Assembly (NCBI GenBank): GCA_003561595.1
Contig: PWWF01000404.1
Location: 1 to 9,910 of the forward strand
Origin: Paracoccaceae bacterium
GTDB taxonomy: Bacteria; Pseudomonadota; Alphaproteobacteria; Rhodobacterales; Rhodobacteraceae
Direction: 5' to 3'
DNA: 9,910 bases
The notes beneath the pieces are model-generated. The model was not told where the DNA came from. It did not search any database and worked only from the letters and a program-made list of their open reading frames with translations. The stretch's first letter is position 1. Every line of letters starts with the position of its first letter. Shown piece by piece: positions 1 to 7,995 of this stretch. Both the position numbers and the translations under genes were made by a program.

Positions 1-141
1 ACGCCCAGCGCCGCCCTCATGGCCGGGCGCATCGCATCGGCCTGCCCCGGAGGCGGCACGGGGTGGGTGGGCGGGAGTGCCGCCTCCGGGGCAGGCCGGC
101 TTCCAAAAGCACACCGCCCGAGGTTCCCACCGAAGCGCGCC
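1..141. other. Non-coding region downstream of glgC
   Basis: This stretch follows the glgC stop codon on the minus strand and holds the large hairpin at 38-98. No ORF with family character was seen. On the minus strand an ATG at 32-30, in frame with a second ATG at 20-18, opens a frame that reads MRPAMRAALG and leaves the window. A weak GGGCAGG-like Shine-Dalgarno lies about 8 nt upstream of it. This could be the start of the next glg gene, but ten codons are too few to identify it, so it is not called as a gene. No T-rich tract follows the hairpin on either strand. Confidence 0.5.
38..98. repeat. Perfect 22-bp inverted repeat with G-quadruplex motif in its loop
   Basis: The arms at 38-59 and 77-98 are exact reverse complements over 22 bp and are very GC-rich. 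The 17-nt loop at 60-76 reads ggggtgggtgggcggga on the plus strand: four G-runs of at least three separated by single T, T and C. Single-nucleotide loops are the most stable parallel G-quadruplex class. On the minus strand, which is the sense of glgC mRNA, the loop is C-rich, so the G4-forming strand is the template strand for glgC read-through. No T-tract follows on either side, so this is not a classical intrinsic terminator. It could be an mRNA-stabilising intercistronic hairpin, a polymerase pause or roadblock, or a copy of a REP-like palindromic repeat. The structure is read directly from the sequence; the function is unknown. Confidence 0.9.
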
Positions 142-1407
142 TCACAGTACCGCCGCGCGCTTGTCCAGCATCGGCTGGGTGACAAGCGTTACCCCGCCCG
201 GCGACACCCGGAACCAACGCGCGTCCTCCTCCGGGTCCTCGCCCACGACCAGCCCCGGCGGGATGCTCACGCCGCGATCCACCACTGCACGGCTCAGCCG
301 CGCATGGCGGCCGATGGTGACATATGGAAGCGCCACGACATGATCGAGCGCGGAATAGGAATTGCTGTGCACGCCGGTGAACAGCAGCGAATTGCGTACC
401 TCGGTCCCGGAAATGATGCAGCCCCCGCAGATCAGCGACGAAATCGCCACCCCGCGACGCGCCTCCTCGTCATGGATGAATTTTGCGGGCGGCACGCTTT
501 CCGAATAGGTCCAGATCGGCCAGTCCGTATCCCACAGATCAAGGTCGGGGTCGAAATCGGTCAGGTCGAGATTGGCCTTCCAGAACGCATCGACCGTGCC
601 CACATCGCGCCAGTAGCTGGGCGCGTCGGAGCGGTGGCGCACGCAGCTCTCCTCGAACCTGTGGGCGACCGCCTTGCCGCCCTTGACCAGAGCCGGGATC
701 AGGTCGGACCCGAAATCGCGGCTGGACACGGGATTGGCCGCATCCTCCTGCAACAACTGCCGCAGCAGCGACCAGGAGAAAACATAGATGCCCATGGAGG
801 CCAGCGCCTTGTCCGGGTCATCCGGTGTGCCTGGCGGGTTGGCGGGCTTTTCCAGAAACTCGGTGATCCGCCCTGCCCCATCCACGGCCATGATGCCAAA
901 GGCCGTTGCATCGGCGCGCGGCACAGTCAGGCAACCCACCGTGACATCCGCACCGCTTTCAACATGCTGGCGCAGCATCACCTCGTAATCCATTTTATAG
1001 ATGTGGTCGCCCGCCAGAATGATCACATGATCCACGCCATAATCGTCGATGATGTCGATATTCTGGAATACGGCATCCGCGGTGCCCTGATACCAATGAA
1101 CCTCGTCCACGCGCTGGCTGGCGGGCAGGATGTCCAGATATTCGTTGCGCTCCGCGCGAAAGAAGCTCCAGCCGCGCTGGCAATGGCGGATAAGGCTATG
1201 CGCCTTGTATTGCGTGGCAATCGCCATCTTGCGGATGCCGGAATTCAGCGCGTTCGACAGCGCGAAATCGATGATGCGGGATTTGCCGCCGAAATAGACC
1301 GCCGGTTTCGCGCGCCGGTCGGTCAGTTCATGCAGACGAGAGCCGCGCCCACCGGCCAGCACGAAGGCCATGGCGCGTCGGGACAGGCGGTCGGGGGGGC
1401 GTTTCAT
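142..1407 (-). CDS. glgC: Glucose-1-phosphate adenylyltransferase (ADP-glucose pyrophosphorylase)
   Basis: This enzyme makes ADP-glucose from ATP and glucose-1-phosphate, the committed and allosterically controlled step of bacterial glycogen synthesis. The 421-aa length is normal for GlgC. The nucleotidyltransferase domain begins with the nucleotide-binding motif [10 protein letters not shown] (residues 16-25), followed by [19 protein letters not shown] (about 34-52). K42 in this stretch aligns with the effector-site lysine of E. coli Glg[11 protein letters not shown] (132-141) carries the catalytic Asp equivalent (D134), and FLEKPANPP (184-192) carries the glucose-1-phosphate lysine (K187). 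The C-terminal third, with motifs such as [12 protein letters not shown], is the left-handed beta-helix regulatory domain. The ATG overlaps the glgB stop as ATGA, pointing to translational coupling. A run of seven C residues falls in codons 3-5. The complete motif set makes the call very secure. Confidence 0.97.
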   Translation of the reverse strand: MKRPPDRLSRRAMAFVLAGGRGSRLHELTDRRAKPAVYFGGKSRIIDFALSNALNSGIRKMAIATQYKAHSLIRHCQRGWSFFRAERNEYLDILPASQRVDEVHWYQGTADAVFQNIDIIDDYGVDHVIILAGDHIYKMDYEVMLRQHVESGADVTVGCLTVPRADATAFGIMAVDGAGRITEFLEKPANPPGTPDDPDKALASMGIYVFSWSLLRQLLQEDAANPVSSRDFGSDLIPALVKGGKAVAHRFEESCVRHRSDAPSYWRDVGTVDAFWKANLDLTDFDPDLDLWDTDWPIWTYSESVPPAKFIHDEEARRGVAISSLICGGCIISGTEVRNSLLFTGVHSNSYSALDHVVALPYVTIGRHARLSRAVVDRGVSIPPGLVVGEDPEEDARWFRVSPGGVTLVTQPMLDKRAAVL

Positions 1408-3623
1408 GGGCTCTCACTCTCCTCCGGGTCGTGGATCAGGAACAGCGCGGACAGGGGCGGCAGATACAACTCGGCCGAATGCGGCTGGCCCTTATGCGCA
1501 GGCCCGTCCGCCGTGACCCCGCCCATATTGCCCCCATCGCTGCCGCCATAGAGGGCGGCGTCACTGTTCAGCGCCTCGCGCCAGCGCCCGGCCTTGGGCA
1601 GGCCCAGCCGGTAGCCGGGCCGCGCCACAGGCGTGAAATTGACCGCCACCGCCACCGGCGGGTCATCCGGGCCGCCAAACCGTGCCCAGGCATAAACCGA
1701 TATGTCGGCGGCATCGACATCAAGCCAGGCAAACCCCGCTTCCTCGGCATCCTTGACATGCAGCGCCGGGTGCGCGCGGTAAAGCGTGTTGAGGTCACGC
1801 ACCAGCCGCGCGATGCCGGCATGCGCGGGTCGCGCGGCCGCGTCCCAGTCAAGCTGGGCGGAATGGTTCCATTCCGGGGCTTGGGCGAACTCCTGCCCCA
1901 TGAAGATCAGCTTCTTGCCCGGGTGGCCCCACATGAAGCTGTAATAGGCGCGCAGACCGGCAAATTTCTCCCACTCGGTCCCCGGCATCTTGCCCAGCAT
2001 CGAGCCCTTGCCATGCACGACCTCATCATGGCTGATGGGCAGGATGAAGTTTTCGGAAAACGCATAGACCAGCCCGAAGGTCATCTTGCCATGGTCCCAG
2101 CGGCGATGCACCGGATCGGTCGCGGCATAGGACAGCGTGTCATTCATCCAGCCCATGTTCCACTTGTAGCCAAAGCCCAGCCCCCCGGCATCGACGGGGT
2201 GCGAGACGGCCGGAAAACTGGTGCTTTCCTCGGCCGCGGTCAGAATGCCGGGGGATTCGCCATAGGCGGCGGTATTGACCCGGCGCAGCAGGTCGATGGC
2301 TTCGAGATTCTCGCGCCCGCCATGGATATTGGGGACCCATTCGCCGTCCTTGCGCGAATAATCGCGGTAGAGCATCGAGGCTACCGCATCCACGCGCAAC
2401 CCGTCGACATGATATTCCTGCAACCAATACAGCGCATTGGCGGTCAGGAAATTCGCGACCTCAACCCGGCCGTAATTGTAGATCAATGTGTTCCAGTCGG
2501 GGTGAAAGCCTTCGCGCGGGTCGGCATGCTCATAGAGTGCCGTGCCGTCGAACTGGCCCAGCCCATGCGCATCGACCGGAAAATGCCCCGGCACCCAGTC
2601 GAGGATCACGCCCAGGCCCGCCCGGTGCGCGGCGTCGATCAGGTCGCGGAATTCATGCGGGGGGCCGTGGCGGATGGTTGGGGCGAACAGCCCCACGGGC
2701 TGATAGCCCCATGACCCGTCAAACGGATGTTCCGACACGGGCATCAGTTCGATATGCGTAAATCCCATGTCGCAGGCATAGCTGACCAGTTCCTCGGCCA
2801 GTTCCTTGTAGGAGAGCGGGCGATTGCCTTCCGCCGCGCGGCGGCGCCACGATCCCAGATGCACCTCATAGATCGAAATGGGCGCGGTGCGGGCATTGCG
2901 CCCGGCGCGGGTGTCCATCCAGTCGGCATCGCGCCAGCCATAGCCGGTTATATCGCGCACGATGGACGCCGTTTCAGGCGGGTGCTGCGCGCCAAAGCCC
3001 ACCGGATCGGCCTTGAGCGGCAGGACAGTGCCGTCAGCGGCGCTGATCTCGTATTTGTAAGCCGCCCCTTCACCGATACCGGGCAGGAAGATCTCCCACC
3101 CCCCGCTCGCGCCCCGCTTGCGCATCGGCGCGCGCCGCCCGTCCCAGGCGTTGAAATCCCCCACGACCGACACGCGCCGCGCATTCGGGGCCCAGACGGC
3201 AAAATGCGTGCCCGCCACCCCCTCATGCACCATCACATGCGCACCAAGAGCCTGCCAGTAGCGGTTATGTGTGCCTTCGCCCAGCAGGTATTCGTCCATC
3301 TCGCCCAGCACGGGGCCAAAGCGGAACGGGTCCTCATACTCCCAACTGCGCCCCTGCCCGCTGGCTGACAGGAGGTAGGATGCGCCCGGCGCAATCTCGC
3401 CCGCGAACACGCCCGGATGGTCCGCCACCGGGGCAAGCGGCCAGTCGGACGCACCGCGCGCCACCATCGCATCCGCATGCGGGTCGAACGCGACAAGACG
3501 GCCTTGCGTGCCACGATGGCACGGCCCCAGAATGGCGAAAGGATCATCGAGCTCGCCCGATGTGATCGCCGCCGCATCATCGGCGGAAAACCAGGCGGGC
3601 GCGGGTATATCTGATGCTGTCAT
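1404..3623 (-). CDS. glgB: 1,4-alpha-glucan branching enzyme, GH13
   Basis: GlgB cuts an alpha-1,4-glucan chain and transfers it to form alpha-1,6 branches in glycogen. From the ATG at 3623 it is 739 aa, the usual long-form GlgB size. An N-terminal extension (about 1-120) is followed by a CBM48-type module around 130-230 ([22 protein letters not shown]), then the GH13 barrel and a C-terminal beta domain. The catalytic residues are all visible: nucleophile D412 in [12 protein letters not shown], acid/base E465 in [10 protein letters not shown], and D533 in [10 protein letters not shown]. They keep a constant offset of seven from the E. coli residues. Start choice: a TTG 36 nt upstream is in frame, but the ATG has TTAAGG with 9 nt spacing. 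It lies 78 nt after glgP and overlaps glgC by four bases, so the three genes are probably one operon. Confidence 0.97.
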   Translation of the reverse strand: MTASDIPAPAWFSADDAAAITSGELDDPFAILGPCHRGTQGRLVAFDPHADAMVARGASDWPLAPVADHPGVFAGEIAPGASYLLSASGQGRSWEYEDPFRFGPVLGEMDEYLLGEGTHNRYWQALGAHVMVHEGVAGTHFAVWAPNARRVSVVGDFNAWDGRRAPMRKRGASGGWEIFLPGIGEGAAYKYEISAADGTVLPLKADPVGFGAQHPPETASIVRDITGYGWRDADWMDTRAGRNARTAPISIYEVHLGSWRRRAAEGNRPLSYKELAEELVSYACDMGFTHIELMPVSEHPFDGSWGYQPVGLFAPTIRHGPPHEFRDLIDAAHRAGLGVILDWVPGHFPVDAHGLGQFDGTALYEHADPREGFHPDWNTLIYNYGRVEVANFLTANALYWLQEYHVDGLRVDAVASMLYRDYSRKDGEWVPNIHGGRENLEAIDLLRRVNTAAYGESPGILTAAEESTSFPAVSHPVDAGGLGFGYKWNMGWMNDTLSYAATDPVHRRWDHGKMTFGLVYAFSENFILPISHDEVVHGKGSMLGKMPGTEWEKFAGLRAYYSFMWGHPGKKLIFMGQEFAQAPEWNHSAQLDWDAAARPAHAGIARLVRDLNTLYRAHPALHVKDAEEAGFAWLDVDAADISVYAWARFGGPDDPPVAVAVNFTPVARPGYRLGLPKAGRWREALNSDAALYGGSDGGNMGGVTADGPAHKGQPHSAELYLPPLSALFLIHDPEESESP

Positions 3624-3632
3624 GCATTCAGA

Positions 3633-3638
3633 CCTTAA
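3633..3638 (-). promoter_or_regulatory. Ribosome binding site of glgB
   Basis: The minus strand reads TTAAGG here, and its AAGG ends 9 nt before the ATG at 3623. It supports that ATG over the in-frame TTG at 3659, which lies upstream of this site. Confidence 0.5.
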
Positions 3639-3701
3639 CGCAGCCTCACTGAAACACAACAGCGCCGTGGCCCGTCCGCAAACGCCGAGCGATTGGCAGG
3701 G

Positions 3702-6107
3702 TCAGGCGGTGCTCCGGTCGCCTGCCGCGTCCAGTTTCAGCGATGTGGCCCCCCAGACCTGATCCATATAGCTGCGGATCGTCCGGTCCGATGAAAACCA
3801 GCCCGACCGCGCCGTGTTGAATGCGGCCATGCGCATCCACTGGTCATGATCGTGCCAGGCGGCATCGACCCGGCGCTGAGCGTCCCAGAACGCGTCAAAA
3901 TCCGAACAGACAACGAAAAAGTCATGATGGCGCAGATTGTCCACCAGCCCGGCATAGCGGCCCCCGTCGCCGTCGGAGAATAGGCCCGCGGCGATCTGGT
4001 CCAGCGCTTCGGCCAGACGCGGGCTGTCCGCGATGGCCTGACCGGCATGCCCTTCGATCTGGCGGCGGGCGACGACCTCTTCGGCGGTCATGCCGAACAG
4101 AAAGAAATTCTCTGCCCCCACACGCTCGCGGATTTCCACATTGGCCCCGTCCAGCGTGCCGATGGTCAGCGCCCCGTTCATGGCGAATTTCATGTTGCCG
4201 GTGCCCGAGGCTTCCTTGCCCGCGGTTGAGATCTGTTCGGACAGATCCGCCGCCGGGATCAGCCGTTCGGCCATCGAGACATTGTAATTCGGCGGATAGA
4301 CCACCTGCAGCAGATCGCGCGTGACCGGATCGGCATTGATGACGCGGGCGACATCATTGATCAGGTGGATGATTTCCTTGGCCATGACGTAGCCGGGCGC
4401 GGCCTTGCCGCCGAATATCTTGACGCGCGGCGCCCATGACCCGCCGGGATTGGCGCGGATCGCATTCCACAGCGCGATGGTTTCCAGGATGTTCATGTGC
4501 TGGCGCTTGTATTCGTGGATGCGCTTGATCTGGATGTCGAACATCGCCTGCGGGTTCACGCTCACACCCTGCGCATCGCGCAGCCAGTTGGCCAGCGCCA
4601 CCTTGCTGGCCTGCTTGGCGCTGGCATATTCCGCCATGAAGCCCGCATCCGCGATATGGGGTTCCAGCTCTTGCAGCCGTTCCAGATCGGCCACCCAGCG
4701 CGGCCCGATCGTGTCGCCGATCAGCTTGCGCAGCTTGGGGTTTGCGCCCACGATCCAGCGCCGGGGTGTGACGCCATTGGTCTGGTTGACGATCCGGTCG
4801 GGATGCAGCCTGTGCAATTCGGCGAAGACAGTGGATTTGACCAGATCGGTATGCAGCGCCGACACCCCATTGACCTTGTGGGCCATGATGAAGCTCAGCT
4901 CGCCCATATTGACCTGCCCATCGCCCAGGATCGACACACCGCGCCCCGGATGTGCGCGCGCGTGGTTCTCGTCAATGCGCCCGATGATTTCCAGATGCCG
5001 GGGCAGCAGCTTGCCCATCAGCCATTCGGGCCAGCGCTCCAGCGCCTCGGGCATCAGGGTGTGGTTGGTGTAGCCCAGACAGTTGCGCGCGACCTCCTCG
5101 GCCTGCTCGAACGCCATGCCGTGATCGTCATGCAGCAGCCGAACCAGTTCGGGCCCGGCTATGGCCGGGTGGGTGTCATTGAGCTGAATCGCCACATGGC
5201 GGTGCAGTTGCGTCAGCTCCCCCTCATCGGCGATGAACTGGCGCAGGATGTCGCGCAGGCTGGCAGCGGTAAAGAAATACTCCTGCCGCAGCCGCAATTC
5301 CTTGCCTGCATCCGAGGTGTCATCAGGATAGAGCACCCGGCTGATCGTGCGCGCCAGCGCCTCGCCTTCGGTCGCGCCCACATAATCGCCCCGGTTGAAG
5401 GCGGCCAGATCAAAGCCCGCCACGGCCTCTGCCCCCCACAGGCGCAATGTATTGGCCCAGTTTCCGCGCCAGCCGATGACGGGCGTGTCATAGGCCTTGG
5501 CAATCACTTCATCCGCCGGGTGCCACTGGCGCGCACCATCAAGATCGGCGACCGACCCGCCAAATCCGATGCGCAGATCGGCCTCGGGGCGCTCGAACTC
5601 CCACGCATGGGTCTGGCGCAGCCATTCCTCGGGCTCTTCCACCTGTTCGCCATCGTGGAACCGTTGCTGGAACAGGCCGTGCTCATAGCGAATGCCGTAG
5701 CCCGTGCCCGGACAGCCCAGCGTGGACATCGAATCGAGAAAACAGGCCGCCAACCGGCCCAGGCCCCCATTGCCGAGCGCCGCGTCCGGCTCATTGGTCA
5801 GCACCTCATCGAAATCGAAGCCAAGCCCCTCGACCGTGCTGCGCGCCTCTTCGCCAAGGCCCAGATTGACGATCGCATCTTCCAGCAGCCGCCCGATCAG
5901 AAACTCCATCGACAGGTAATAGACCCGCTTGCCACGCGCCGCATGGGCCGCGCGGTCCGAGGCCAGCCATGGCGTGATGATCCGGTCCCGCACCGCCAGC
6001 GACAGGGCCATGCGCAGATGGGGCCCCTGCGCCTGCGCCGGGTCCTTGCCAAGTGAGAATTCCAGATGGCGCAGGGTGGCGCTGCGCAGATCGGTTTGCA
6101 TGTTCAC
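3702..6107 (-). CDS. glgP: Glycogen/alpha-glucan phosphorylase (GT35)
   Basis: This PLP-dependent enzyme phosphorolyses alpha-1,4-glucan ends to release glucose-1-phosphate. The product is 801 aa from the GTG, close to the 815 aa of E. coli GlgP. Family blocks run in order: YYLSMEFLIGRLL (63-75), EPDAALGNGGLGRLAACFLDS (106-126), AIQLNDTHPAIA (306-317), NHTLMPEALERWP (348-360), NQTNGVTPRRW (441-451), FDIQIKRIHEYKRQ (523-536) and KIFGGKAAPGY (563-573). EASGTGNMKF (632-641) has K640 as the PLP Schiff-base lysine. Start choice: AAGGTGA at 6120-6114 lies 6 nt before the GTG at 6107 and 12 nt before the in-frame ATG at 6101, so GTG is preferred. It is first in the apparent glgPBC operon. Placing phosphorylase with synthesis genes suggests glycogen turnover is controlled as a unit. 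The function is secure; the start is less so. Confidence 0.97.
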   Translation of the reverse strand: MNMQTDLRSATLRHLEFSLGKDPAQAQGPHLRMALSLAVRDRIITPWLASDRAAHAARGKRVYYLSMEFLIGRLLEDAIVNLGLGEEARSTVEGLGFDFDEVLTNEPDAALGNGGLGRLAACFLDSMSTLGCPGTGYGIRYEHGLFQQRFHDGEQVEEPEEWLRQTHAWEFERPEADLRIGFGGSVADLDGARQWHPADEVIAKAYDTPVIGWRGNWANTLRLWGAEAVAGFDLAAFNRGDYVGATEGEALARTISRVLYPDDTSDAGKELRLRQEYFFTAASLRDILRQFIADEGELTQLHRHVAIQLNDTHPAIAGPELVRLLHDDHGMAFEQAEEVARNCLGYTNHTLMPEALERWPEWLMGKLLPRHLEIIGRIDENHARAHPGRGVSILGDGQVNMGELSFIMAHKVNGVSALHTDLVKSTVFAELHRLHPDRIVNQTNGVTPRRWIVGANPKLRKLIGDTIGPRWVADLERLQELEPHIADAGFMAEYASAKQASKVALANWLRDAQGVSVNPQAMFDIQIKRIHEYKRQHMNILETIALWNAIRANPGGSWAPRVKIFGGKAAPGYVMAKEIIHLINDVARVINADPVTRDLLQVVYPPNYNVSMAERLIPAADLSEQISTAGKEASGTGNMKFAMNGALTIGTLDGANVEIRERVGAENFFLFGMTAEEVVARRQIEGHAGQAIADSPRLAEALDQIAAGLFSDGDGGRYAGLVDNLRHHDFFVVCSDFDAFWDAQRRVDAAWHDHDQWMRMAAFNTARSGWFSSDRTIRSYMDQVWGATSLKLDAAGDRSTA

Positions 6108-6113
6108 GGGTTG

Positions 6114-6120
6114 TCACCTT
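6114..6120 (-). promoter_or_regulatory. Ribosome binding site of glgP
   Basis: The minus strand reads AAGGTGA, a good match to the 3' end of the anti-Shine-Dalgarno complement. It ends 6 nt before the GTG at 6107 and 12 nt before the ATG at 6101. The spacing favours the GTG as the start of glgP. Confidence 0.55.
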
Positions 6121-6181
6121 CTTCGGTTTCCGGGCGGGCAGCACGCGCCTTTCAAGACTGATCGCGCGCCCGATGCAAGGG

Positions 6182-6197
6182 GGCAAACCCGTTTGCC
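6182..6197. promoter_or_regulatory. Candidate operator upstream of glgP: 7-2-7 palindrome
   Basis: The plus strand reads GGCAAACCCGTTTGCC: exact 7-bp arms separated by 2 nt, in the non-coding leader about 75 nt before the glgP start. The short centre makes an RNA hairpin unlikely and fits a dimeric DNA-binding regulator better. Sugar-responsive LacI-type operators are short palindromes of this general shape, but the regulator cannot be identified from this window. The symmetry is observed; the operator role is inferred. Confidence 0.35.
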
Positions 6198-6252
6198 ACC
6201 AGAAACCGCCCGGCATGCGCATGACGCAGGCCCCGGATGCGGGCGTGCGGTC

Positions 6253-6281
6253 AATACGATGGCGATACAGGTATCAGTCAA
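6253..6281 (-). promoter_or_regulatory. Weak sigma-70-like promoter candidate for glgPBC
   Basis: On the minus strand TTGACT (6281-6276) matches the -35 consensus at five of six positions. It is followed by a 17-nt spacer and CGTATT (6258-6253), a poor -10 with three of six matches. Within the spacer is the palindrome GATACCTGTATC (5-bp arms, 6264-6275), which could be an operator. Initiation here would leave a leader of about 140 nt that contains the palindrome at 6182-6197. The weak -10 makes this tentative. Confidence 0.28.
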
Positions 6282-6316
6282 GGGAACAGATGCGGCCCCT
6301 GTCGCCACTGTCTGCG

Positions 6317-7093
6317 TCAAAGCCGTCGCGCATAGATATCCCCGGAATTGGCGGCCGCGGGGAGCGTATCGACCACCTCGCACATCTGTTTCGCGCATAG
6401 CCACGGGCGATAGCGCAAGCGATGCTCTTCGCCAAGGCTGAGATTGAATGCATGCGGGCCGAGTCCTTGCAGATGGTCGATACAGGCCCGCGCGACGGCG
6501 CGCTGATGCGTCGTGACCTCGAAGGACAGCAGCGGCAGCGCGCGGCTCAGCCCTTGCAGGGCCGCCAGTTCATGCCCCTCGACATCGATCTTGACGAAAT
6601 CTGGCACCCCGAATTCGGCGATCAGCGCATCGAGCGTGGTGACCGGAACCTCGATCTGCCCGTCCCAGATCTGCCCCTCCCATCCCGGCACGTTCCGGGC
6701 GGCCGCGATGAACGCGGGCGCAAGCGTGGCGACTGTCGGGTTGCGTGGGTTGAGATGGAGCGTGGCCGCGCCCCCGTGCTGCCCCACCGCATGGGGGCGC
6801 AATGTCGCGCACGCATTGCGCCCATGGATCAGGCGCAACGCACGAAACAGACGCGGTTGCGGTTCCAGCGCGACCACCGACGCCCCGAGCCGCAGGAAAC
6901 TGGCGGTCCTGTCACCGACATGCGCGCCGATATCAAAGGCCAGCGCGCCGGGCGTGATAAAACTTGCATGCAGACGGTCCATCCGCGCGGTACGCGCCCT
7001 GTCGCGGTAGTAAACCGAAAGCGAGCGTCCGATCGCGCGCACCGCGTCATGGCCTTGTCCGGGCGAATGACTGGTTTCCTGATCGCCATGCAT
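6317..7093 (-). CDS. FkbM-family SAM-dependent methyltransferase
   Basis: FkbM-family enzymes are mostly O-methyltransferases acting on sugars, polyketides or other small molecules; the substrate here cannot be read from the sequence. From the ATG at 7093 the product is 258 aa. The Rossmann SAM-binding motif I is AFDIGAHVGD (residues 52-61), the acidic residue of motif II is in VALEPQP (E77), and the FkbM signature FVKIDVEGHELAALQGL begins near residue 166. No signal peptide or membrane segment is seen, so it is probably cytoplasmic. The frame stays open to 7270 and has another ATG at 7144, but the upstream residues are basic, low-complexity and not family-like. AGGAGAG at 7111-7105 lies somewhat far (11 nt from its end) from ATG 7093. 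The gene sits 209 bp upstream of glgP on the same strand and 248 bp after the next methyltransferase gene. Confidence 0.85.
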   Translation of the reverse strand: MHGDQETSHSPGQGHDAVRAIGRSLSVYYRDRARTARMDRLHASFITPGALAFDIGAHVGDRTASFLRLGASVVALEPQPRLFRALRLIHGRNACATLRPHAVGQHGGAATLHLNPRNPTVATLAPAFIAAARNVPGWEGQIWDGQIEVPVTTLDALIAEFGVPDFVKIDVEGHELAALQGLSRALPLLSFEVTTHQRAVARACIDHLQGLGPHAFNLSLGEEHRLRYRPWLCAKQMCEVVDTLPAAANSGDIYARRL

Positions 7094-7341
7094 TTGCCTG
7101 TGCGCTCTCCTGCAGGTCCGGGCCGGGACCACACTGCCCGTCATGCCCCGCCGGAACAAGGGCGCAGCGGCGCGGTTCAGCCGTCGCCGCCAATGGCTGA
7201 CAGGGCTGGCAGATATGGGCAGACCGGGGCAAAGACCCCGATTATGCGCCTTTGGCGATGCGTCATGCACCCCCGCCGGGAAACCCGCTTGACCCGCAGT
7301 GGATGTATCGCTGGCATGGCTGCGCAGATCGCAAACGCGTT
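7094..7341. other. Intergenic region between the two methyltransferase genes
   Basis: These 248 bp separate two minus-strand genes. A short hairpin with CGGGG/CCCCG arms at 7225-7240 has a 6-nt loop and no T-tract, so it is at best a weak terminator for the upstream methyltransferase gene. On the minus strand CATAAT at 7246-7241 resembles a -10 box, but no convincing -35 lies 16-18 nt upstream. If real, it would drive the FkbM gene. No RNA gene or coding frame with family character was recognised. Confidence 0.35.
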
Positions 7342-7995
7342 TCAGGGTGTCACGCGACAGAGCGCGTGGATGACCCGGATCTCATCTGCGAAATCTTCAT
7401 TGCCGGGCAGATAAGGCATCGGTTCGCTGATCTCGTCACGCTGCCATACCCTGTCGGCCTCCATCCTCTGTATCATGTCGGCAAAGCCACGCTCTTGCCA
7501 CAGATCGGTGCGCTGGGTGAATGCGATCACACCGCCGCCGCGCACGACGCGGCACAGATCGCGCAGCAATGCCTCGGCATCGGCGATATATGTCAACACG
7601 CCCACAGTCGCGGCGATGTCATAGAGTCTGTCATCGACCGGAAGCGGTGTGTCCTGCAGGTTATGCTGCAAGAGCCGGTCGTAGATGCCGCGTTTTTGCG
7701 CCTGTTTCAGCGATGCGGCCGATATATCCATGCCGTCCAGCGCCAGCTCGGCCCGCCCGCAAAGGGCTTGCCCCAACTGGCCTGTGCCGCAGCCCACATC
7801 CAGAACCCGCGCGCCGGGCGTCAGATGTGGCGATAGCAGATCGGCGGCATCTTCCGGCGCGCGATAGTGCCAGGTTTGCAGCGTAGCGTCATAGCCATCT
7901 GCCCAGGCGTCATAATAATCCTGCACAGCGCGTGCGTCGGTCGTGCCCTGCCGCAGCGACATGAGCGGTCCATCACTTTCCGGGCGTTTTGTCAT
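7342..7995 (-). CDS. Class I SAM-dependent methyltransferase, small, METTL27-like character
   Basis: The product is 217 aa with a single Rossmann methyltransferase domain. Motif I is VLDVGCGTGQLG (residues 64-75), the motif II acidic residue is D90 in LDGMDISAASLKQA, and a later core strand is YDIAATVGVLTYIAD (125-139). The N-terminal YYDAWADGYDATLQTWHYRAPE (27-48) resembles the YDxWAxxYD entry helix of Methyltransf_11/25 proteins. The combination with DISxxxLxxAxxRGIYDxL recalls the WBSCR27/METTL27 group. Its substrate is unknown. The ATG at 7995 has GGAGG 4 nt upstream (8004-8000); the internal ATG at 7962 has no Shine-Dalgarno. It is transcribed divergently from glf across 223 bp. No targeting signals are seen, so it is probably cytoplasmic. 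Confidence 0.85.
   Translation of the reverse strand: MTKRPESDGPLMSLRQGTTDARAVQDYYDAWADGYDATLQTWHYRAPEDAADLLSPHLTPGARVLDVGCGTGQLGQALCGRAELALDGMDISAASLKQAQKRGIYDRLLQHNLQDTPLPVDDRLYDIAATVGVLTYIADAEALLRDLCRVVRGGGVIAFTQRTDLWQERGFADMIQRMEADRVWQRDEISEPMPYLPGNEDFADEIRVIHALCRVTP

Noticed and set aside
1..32. Possible start of the next glg gene (glgA or glgX) on the minus strand
   Set aside because: Only ten codons are visible, the Shine-Dalgarno is weak, and the residues match no start I can recognise with confidence.
38..98. Intrinsic terminator call for the hairpin after glgC
   Set aside because: The stem is strong but no T-tract follows on either strand, and the 17-nt loop is large for a terminator.
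19..1551. Long plus-strand ORF of 510 codons opposite glgC
   Set aside because: Its frame is antisense to a complete, motif-verified glgC. Open antisense frames are expected at this GC content, and the translation shows no domain.
1431..2714. Plus-strand ORF of 427 codons opposite glgB
   Set aside because: Antisense shadow of the GH13 catalytic domain, with composition typical of a GC-rich antisense frame and no recognisable motif.
4497..6056. Plus-strand ORF of 519 codons opposite glgP
   Set aside because: Antisense shadow; glgP has every family block intact in the opposite frame.
6121..6180. Second promoter candidate for glgP (TTGCAT with TTGAAA on the minus strand)
   Set aside because: The spacing is right but both hexamers match the consensus poorly.
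5806..6222. 138-codon minus-strand ORF starting in the glgP leader
   Set aside because: Most of it is an out-of-frame read of glgP, and the leader portion shows no Shine-Dalgarno or recognisable peptide.
6114..6404. Cys-rich 96-codon minus-strand ORF between the FkbM gene and glgP
   Set aside because: It overlaps the end of the FkbM gene by 88 bp, covers the putative promoter and operator region, and shows no domain. Probably spurious.
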